A program made the position numbers and the translations under genes. The notes beneath the pieces are model-generated. The model was not told where the DNA came from. It saw only the letters and a program-made list of their open reading frames with translations, and ran no database searches. A DNA stretch of 56,605 nt from Fen-1467 sp035519475 (GTDB lineage Bacteria; Verrucomicrobiota; Verrucomicrobiia; Opitutales; Opitutaceae), in the NCBI GenBank assembly GCA_035519475.1, contig DATIWI010000088.1:1-56605 (forward strand), in the 5' to 3' direction. Position 1 is the stretch's first letter. Each line of letters opens with the position of its first letter. Shown here in pieces: positions 52,309 to 56,605 of this stretch.

Positions 52309-52366
52309 CCCCTCTTGGTAGAGGGGACTTGGAGCGCCGCCTGCAAAATCCCCTCTCGGAGAGGGG
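52309..52366. repeat. Paired CCCCTCT/AGAGGGG hairpins
   Basis: Two hairpins: 52309-52326 (CCCCTCT, loop TGGT, AGAGGGG) and 52350-52366 (CCCCTCT, loop CGG, AGAGGGG), about 40 bp apart. The second is followed by TGCCCGTCAGGGCGGGGTG, a phrase common in interspersed repeats of many genomes. It fills the gap between the two transporter genes and could act as a terminator for either. Confidence 0.65.
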
Positions 52367-52419
52367 TGCCCGTCAGGGCGGGGTGTGCCCACGACCATCG
52401 GCCGTGTGAAATGTCCAGG

Positions 52420-53292
52420 CTAGACCGCCGCGGGCGGCGGGGCCGGCGGCGCGGGCGCGGCGCGGAGGCTGTGCAGCGCGCGCAGCGTCGCCGCGGTCAG
52501 CACGATCGCGCCGCCCAGGATCGGCAGCGGGCCGGGCCGCTCGCCCAGCGCGAGCAGCACCCACACGGGATTCAGGATGGGCTCGATCACGGGAATGAGC
52601 ACCGCCTCCAGGGCGGTCACGTGGCGGATGGCACGCGCATAGAACAGGTAGGAGAGGCCGAGTTGGAGGGTGCCGAGCAGGCCGAGCGCGACCCAGCTGC
52701 CGGCGTCGGGCAGCAGCCCGGCGCGGAACATGAAGGGCAGGCCAATGACGCCGGCCAGCAGGTTGCCGAGAAAGATCGATTCCTCCGCGGAGGTGTCCTT
52801 CTGTTTGCGCAACAGCAGGGTCATCGACGCAAAGGCCACGCCGCTGGCGAGGGCGACGAGGTTGCCGGCGAAGCCGGCGAGCTGGAGGTGGTCGCAGAAG
52901 AAGAGCGCCATGCCGCCGAACACGACCACGATGGTGAGCCAGTCGACGCGCGTGGCCCGCTCGCCGAGCAACCACGCGCCGAGCAGCGCGATCCACACCG
53001 GCGCCGTGTACTGGAGCAGGATGGCGTTGGCCGCGGTCGTCAGCTTGTTGGCCGTAACGAACAGGATGGTCGTGCCGGCGTAGGCGACGGCGCCGCCGAG
53101 CTGCGCCGCCGACCAGGTGAACCGGAACCGCGGAGCGAACGCCGCCAGAAACGCCGCCGCGATGAAGCCGCGTCCGCCGGCCACCGCCAGCGGCGGCCAG
53201 GCGACCGACTTGATCAGCAGGCCGCCGAGGCTCCAGCACAGCGCCGCGGCCGCCATCAGGCCCACGGCGCGCGCGTGCTCCGCGTTTCGCAT
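52420..53292 (-). CDS. EamA/DMT-family transporter
   Basis: 290 aa, ten helices. First EamA half ALCWSLGGLLIKSVAWPPL with AILLQYTAPVWIALLGAWLLGE, second half VTALEAVLIPVIEPILNPVWVLLALGERPG. It belongs to a different branch from the neighbouring transporter. The ATG at 53292 directly precedes the first helix. Confidence 0.92.
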   Translation of the reverse strand: MRNAEHARAVGLMAAAALCWSLGGLLIKSVAWPPLAVAGGRGFIAAAFLAAFAPRFRFTWSAAQLGGAVAYAGTTILFVTANKLTTAANAILLQYTAPVWIALLGAWLLGERATRVDWLTIVVVFGGMALFFCDHLQLAGFAGNLVALASGVAFASMTLLLRKQKDTSAEESIFLGNLLAGVIGLPFMFRAGLLPDAGSWVALGLLGTLQLGLSYLFYARAIRHVTALEAVLIPVIEPILNPVWVLLALGERPGPLPILGGAIVLTAATLRALHSLRAAPAPPAPPPAAV

Positions 53293-53578
53293 GGCTCGCA
53301 GGATGGCTTGAAGCGGCCGGCTGACGCACGAAAAAACCGCGGGCCGGCGGCACAGATCGCCGCGCCGGCTGGTGGCACAGTCGCGGCAACCGGGCTTTCC
53401 CGGAAGGGCACCGGAGGGCGCGACCTTGGTCGCCGCCGTGCCGGAGCAGATGGGCCACGAGCAAGCTCGGGCCCTACCAGGCGCATGGCGCCGTGGGGGT
53501 GCGATCGCGGGCCGGGCGCACGGCTTGCATCCGCACGGACGAGGCGTAGCGTGACGGCGACCTTCTGCTGCATCTGCC

Positions 53579-54100
53579 ATGAGATTCCGCATCACCGGCC
53601 TTCTCCTGCTCCTGCTGACGGGCCTCGCCGCCGCGGGGGCCGAGCCCATTTCGCGGCGCGAGGTGCTCGCTGCCATCGCCGTGCTCGAGAAGGACGTGAC
53701 GAGCGACGCGGCCCTGAAGGCGGCGGAGACGGTCACGCGCTTCGGCAAGGAGAGCGAGACGGTGCTGCTCATCGTGGGGCCGGAGACGCTGCCGTGGGTG
53801 CAGGAGGATCCGCCCGAGGACGAAGCGGCCGCCCGCATGATGCTGATGGCGGTCTACTTTGCCGGGGACATCAAGGCGCAGTTGCAGAAGGGCCGGGCCG
53901 AGGACGATCCCTACAGCGGGTGGCTGGCGGCGATCAAGGGGTACCGCCTGATGAAAAAGAAGCATCCGCGGCTGGTGATTGCGGAGATCGAGGAGATCAT
54001 CCGGAAGGAGGAGGCGGGCACGCTGCAGCAGGAGGCGGAGGATTTGCGCAAGGAGCAGGACCAGGAGGAGAAGCAGGAGCGGGCGAAGAACATCGTCTGA
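53579..54100 (+). CDS. Secreted alpha-helical protein of unknown function
   Basis: 173 aa with a signal peptide (ITGLLLLLLTGLAAAGAEP). The rest is helical and charged, with ESETVLLIVGPETLPWV and AVYFAGDIKAQLQKG in the middle and a Glu/Lys-rich coiled-coil tail (EIEEIIRKEEAGTLQQEAED). No family recognised; predicted periplasmic. Confidence 0.7.
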   Translation: MRFRITGLLLLLLTGLAAAGAEPISRREVLAAIAVLEKDVTSDAALKAAETVTRFGKESETVLLIVGPETLPWVQEDPPEDEAAARMMLMAVYFAGDIKAQLQKGRAEDDPYSGWLAAIKGYRLMKKKHPRLVIAEIEEIIRKEEAGTLQQEAEDLRKEQDQEEKQERAKNIV

Positions 54101-54130
54101 GCGCCGGCCGCCGGAGTCGGGCGTGATTCA

Positions 54131-54172
54131 GAAGCCAGTAGGCCATGAGGGCTCTCGTGGCTTCTTGGTTTC
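54131..54172. repeat. 42-bp dispersed hairpin repeat, copy 1
   Basis: Arms GAAGCCAGTAGGCCATGAGG and CTCTCGTGGCTTCTTGGTTTC form an imperfect hairpin. Same family as 55689-55738 and 56038-56090; less conserved than those. Confidence 0.7.
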
Positions 54173-54358
54173 AAAATGGAAGCCTCCGGGCTGATGGCCC
54201 GCCTTGATTCTTGAGTATTGGATCTCGGCGTCGCCGCCCTGCCGCGCTCTCCGCGGGAATTTTCCGGCGGTCGCGCGGTTCCTATGCTCCGCGCACCATC
54301 AACGCCGGGGCGGATCCACCCCGCGCATCACCTCAGCGTCCTCAACTCCCCGTCAGTC

Positions 54359-55474
54359 ATGACCACCTCCCAGAGTTTGTTCGCGAGGAGCCTGTTCCTC
54401 GCTCTTGGCCCGCTTGCAGTTCCCCTCGCCGGGTTTGCCAACCACGACGACGACAGCGCCGGCACCGTTTACACGATGAGCAACGCCGCGGATGGCAACC
54501 GCATCCTCGTTTTCGACCGCCACGCCGGCGGCGGGCTGAAATGGGCCGCCTCGTATCCCACCGGCGGCATGGGCACCGGCGCCAGCCTCGGCGACCAGGG
54601 CGCCCTGGCCCTCAGCGGCGACGGCCGCTGGCTCCTCGCGGTCAACGCCGCCAGCAATGAGCTCTCCGTCTTCGCCGTCCACCGCGGCGTGCTTGTCCTG
54701 ACCGACATCGTGCCCTCGGGCGGCGAGAATCCCATCAGCGTGGCGATCGACGCCAACCTGGTCTACGTGCTCCACGCCGGCGGCGCGGTCGGCTCGAGCG
54801 ACAATATCTCCGGCTTCTATCTGTCACCGCTCGGTCGGCTGCAGGCGCTGCCCGGGTCGACCCAGGCCCTGAGCGCGGCCAACACCGGCCCCGCCCAGAT
54901 CAGTTTCGGCCTGCACGGCGACCAGTTGGTCGTCACGGAGAAGAACACCAACCTGCTCGATCAGTTTGCCGTCGACACCAATGGCGTGGCCGGGCCGGTG
55001 CACAGTTCCGCCTCATCCGGCGCGACGCCGTTCGGCTTCGCGGTTTCCCGGAGCGGCCTGCTGGTGGTGTCCGAGGCGCCGGGCAGCGCGCTCAGTTCCT
55101 ACTGGCTCCACCCCGATGCGACCTTGAACGTGGTCACGGCGTCGCTCGGCGACAACCAGGGGGCGGCCTGCTGGGTGGTGCTCTCGAAGAATGAGCGCTA
55201 CGCCTACACGGCCAACGCCGCCAGCAGCAATATCAGCGGCTACCGGATCGCGCCGGACGGTTCGCTCACCCTGTTCGCCGACGGCGGCGTGACGGGCGTG
55301 GTCGACAACCATCCGCTCGACATGGGGGTGACGGAGGACGGGCGGTTCCTCTATTCCCTCAACACCGGCTCGCAGACGATTGTGGGCTTCCGCATCGGCG
55401 CCAATGGCAGCCTGACCCGCGTGTCGGACACCAGCGGCGTGCCCGCCAGCGCCGCGGGCCTGGTCGCGCGCTAG
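54359..55474 (+). CDS. Secreted beta-propeller protein (YncE / 6-phosphogluconolactonase-like)
   Basis: 371 aa with a signal peptide (FLALGPLAVPLAGFA). Seven repeats of the type G-x-LL-V-N-A-S-N-x-L-S-V-F, for example LLAVNAASNELSVFAVHRG, YAYTANAASSNISGYRIAPDGSL and FLYSLNTGSQTIVGFRIGANGSL, matching the lactonase 7-bladed propeller family (PF10282). Being secreted, an intracellular pentose-pathway role is unlikely; surface or periplasmic binding is more probable. Confidence 0.85.
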   Translation: MTTSQSLFARSLFLALGPLAVPLAGFANHDDDSAGTVYTMSNAADGNRILVFDRHAGGGLKWAASYPTGGMGTGASLGDQGALALSGDGRWLLAVNAASNELSVFAVHRGVLVLTDIVPSGGENPISVAIDANLVYVLHAGGAVGSSDNISGFYLSPLGRLQALPGSTQALSAANTGPAQISFGLHGDQLVVTEKNTNLLDQFAVDTNGVAGPVHSSASSGATPFGFAVSRSGLLVVSEAPGSALSSYWLHPDATLNVVTASLGDNQGAACWVVLSKNERYAYTANAASSNISGYRIAPDGSLTLFADGGVTGVVDNHPLDMGVTEDGRFLYSLNTGSQTIVGFRIGANGSLTRVSDTSGVPASAAGLVAR

Positions 55475-55511
55475 GGCTGTTTAAATTGAACCGTAGCCAT
55501 TCCCCGTCCGT

Positions 55512-55601
55512 TGTCATCGCGAGTCGCGCGAAGCGCGCCGTGGCGATCCAGCTGGATTGCTTCGTCGCGCCGCCGCCGCGGCGGGCCTCCTCGCAATGAC
55601 A
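55512..55601. repeat. 90-bp interspersed inverted repeat (TGTCATCGCGAG ... CTCGCAATGACA)
   Basis: TGTCATCGCGAG at 55512-55523 is the inverted copy of CTCGCAATGACA at 55590-55601 (one mismatch). Inside are GCGATCCAGCTGGATTGC and CCGCCGCCGCGGCGG, both palindromic. The pattern TGTCATTGCGAG..GGATTGC is a widespread intergenic repeat of bacteria. Confidence 0.8.
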
Positions 55602-55688
55602 GGTTCACGGCTATGACATAACTTAAGCCGCTCTAAACTCCGCCTCGGATCGGGAGTGCATGCGGCGTCGTGCCCGTATCATGATGCA

Positions 55689-55738
55689 GAGGCCAGGAGG
55701 CCATGAGGCTCTCCTGGCTTCGTGGCTTCGGAATCAAG
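55689..55738. repeat. Dispersed hairpin repeat, copy 2
   Basis: GAGGCCAGGAGGCCATGAGG pairs imperfectly with CTCTCCTGGCTTCGTGGCTTC, followed by GGAATCAAGG. Best example of the family; the outer G-C/G-U pairs suggest that the stem is maintained. Confidence 0.75.
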
Positions 55739-55959
55739 GCCTTGAGATGATCTTGCGTCCTCCGGATTGCATCCTGCAGTGCGCGAGCGCCGGGCGCCGG
55801 CCTAATCAAAATTGAGTGTTTCGAGTTATTGATAGATGGCGCGGGCGGGGCGATCTTGGTGGGTGTTCAGAGGTCGGGGTGGCCGGAATCGGAATAAGCA
55901 GTCGGCGGCTGTCCCGGTGTTTTGGACATTTTGGGGTAAGTCAGATGAGTTGTAGCGAG

Positions 55960-55997
55960 CCGCCGTGCCGTGGTCTTCACGGCCGGCGGTTTTCTTT
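55960..55997 (+). terminator. Strong intrinsic terminator with no protein gene upstream
   Basis: A 12-bp stem with a single bulge (arms 55960-55972 and 55978-55989, loop GTCTT) followed by TTTTCTTT. The nearest protein gene ends 485 bp upstream, so it more likely ends a short non-coding transcript. Confidence 0.75.
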
Positions 55998-56037
55998 GGC
56001 GCCAGACGGGCCGCCGGATCAGTGGTGGGGGTAAATC

Positions 56038-56090
56038 AAAAGCCAGGAAGCCACGAACGATCTCCCGGCTTTTTGGCTTTAGAAATAAGA
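56038..56090. repeat. Dispersed hairpin repeat, copy 3
   Basis: AAAGCCAGGAAGCCACGAAC pairs with TCTCCCGGCTTTTTGGCTTT, followed by AGAAATAAG. The outer arms AAAGCC/GGCTTT differ from copy 2 but still pair. Confidence 0.75.
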
Positions 56091-56225
56091 CCCTCCCCCC
56101 AACCCCGGGGTGCGGCGTTTGCTTTTGATTCCGATGCGGATAGGCTCAAGTCCCCTGCGCCGATGGCCCGGATTCCGGCCGGCGGCGATGCAGATACCCC
56201 CAACCCCCAACGCAAGGATCAGTCC

Positions 56226-56605
56226 ATGAAGCGCACCGTTCTCCTGGCCGTGCTGGCCATGGCCGTCATCTCCCTCCCGTCAGGTCGGCTCACCGCCGCG
56301 GACCAGAAACCCGCCGGCGGAAGCGACGAACAGGTCATCACCCAGCTCGAGCAGGATTGGGGCGTGGCCTTGATCAAAAACGACCAGGCCTGGATCGATG
56401 GCGTGGTTTCGCCCGACTGGATGCTAAGCGATCCCGACGGGAACCTCATGACGAAGGCACAGGTCGACGCCGATGCGAAGTCCGGCGACATGAAGTTTGA
56501 ATCGTTCAAGCTGGACAGCCTGACGGTGCATGTCGATGGCGACACCGCGGTGGCCTTCGGGCTCGAGACGGAGAAGAGCAACTACAAGGGCACCGACACG
56601 AGCGG
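56226..56605 (+). CDS. Secreted DUF4440/NTF2-like protein, N-terminal fragment
   Basis: 126 codons before the right edge. The signal peptide MKRTVLLAVLAMAVISLPSG is followed by the NTF2-like pattern ITQLEQDWGVALIKNDQAWIDGVVSPDWMLSDPDG and TKAQVDADAKSGDMKFESF, then LTVHVDGDTAVAFGLETEKS. This is a SnoaL/DUF4440 fold. AAGGA sits 6 bp before the ATG. The C-terminal end lies outside the window. Confidence 0.85.
   Translation, partial: MKRTVLLAVLAMAVISLPSGRLTAADQKPAGGSDEQVITQLEQDWGVALIKNDQAWIDGVVSPDWMLSDPDGNLMTKAQVDADAKSGDMKFESFKLDSLTVHVDGDTAVAFGLETEKSNYKGTDTS

Larger units (their letters stand above)
55475..56225. other. Gene-free stretch of about 750 bp
   Basis: No convincing protein gene. It holds the inverted repeat at 55512-55601, two copies of the dispersed hairpin, an AT-rich promoter-like patch near 55806-55840 and a terminator at 55960-55997. 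The 72-codon frame at 55816 reads through the terminator and has no recognisable domain. Confidence 0.7.

Noticed and set aside
55816..56034. 72-codon frame
   Set aside because: It crosses the terminator at 55960-55997 and has no recognisable sequence or ribosome-binding site; a non-coding transcript fits better.
1..56605. tRNA or rRNA genes
   Set aside because: No cloverleaf with a GTTCRA T-loop in context, and no rRNA-like stretch, was noticed on either strand by eye.

Overview
The window is chromosomal DNA of about 70% GC by eye, coding densely on both strands. It most likely comes from a member of the Verrucomicrobiota, probably an Opitutaceae-like organism. The basis is a free-standing SWIB domain protein (typical of the PVC superphylum), a DUF5069 protein, a glycine-rich RRM protein, tandem GH94 phosphorylases and the general gene style. 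The taxon is inference; no rRNA or tRNA gene is visible.

Left part (1-15 kb): the end of an RluA-type pseudouridine synthase; a lower-GC stretch with a TetR regulator that has no normal start codon; a Ski2-like helicase; a secreted-looking or cytosolic protein with three tandem copies of an undescribed module; an SMP-30 gluconolactonase, penicillin acylase and gluconokinase; a DUF5069 protein; a YwrD-like gamma-glutamyltransferase; 4-alpha-glucanotransferase; a YkgJ zinc/iron cluster protein; and a secreted heptad-repeat protein.

Middle (15-33 kb): two tandem GH94 disaccharide phosphorylases. Then comes a compact set hisC-iorA-iorB-paaK-ACT, which reads as aromatic amino acid -> aryl-pyruvate -> aryl-acetyl-CoA. 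After it are a rhomboid protease, an unusual fusion of a HIGH-type cytidylyltransferase with a GHMP-kinase-like domain, a YfcE-like phosphoesterase, a GNAT acetyltransferase, a YgjP metallopeptidase, a TerC/Alx transporter and an MscS channel. Between the GNAT gene and an ABM monooxygenase lies an array of four hairpins whose centres are exactly 55 bp apart.

Right part (32-56.6 kb): a seven-gene tripartite efflux operon (TetR, HlyD, two ATPases, two ABC-2 permeases, TolC), related to E. coli YbhGFSR but with the ATPase split into two genes; an RRM RNA-binding protein; a glyoxalase; a heterodimeric ABC exporter with one degenerate ATP site; SWIB; a five-gene SPFH (band 7) operon under a 28-bp palindromic operator, including a 55-aa gene and ending with an Arc-type DNA-binding protein; a hybrid histidine kinase; two EamA transporters; a beta-propeller protein; and the start of an NTF2/DUF4440 protein. 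The last 2.5 kb is rich in dispersed hairpin repeats and contains a candidate small RNA with a strong terminator.
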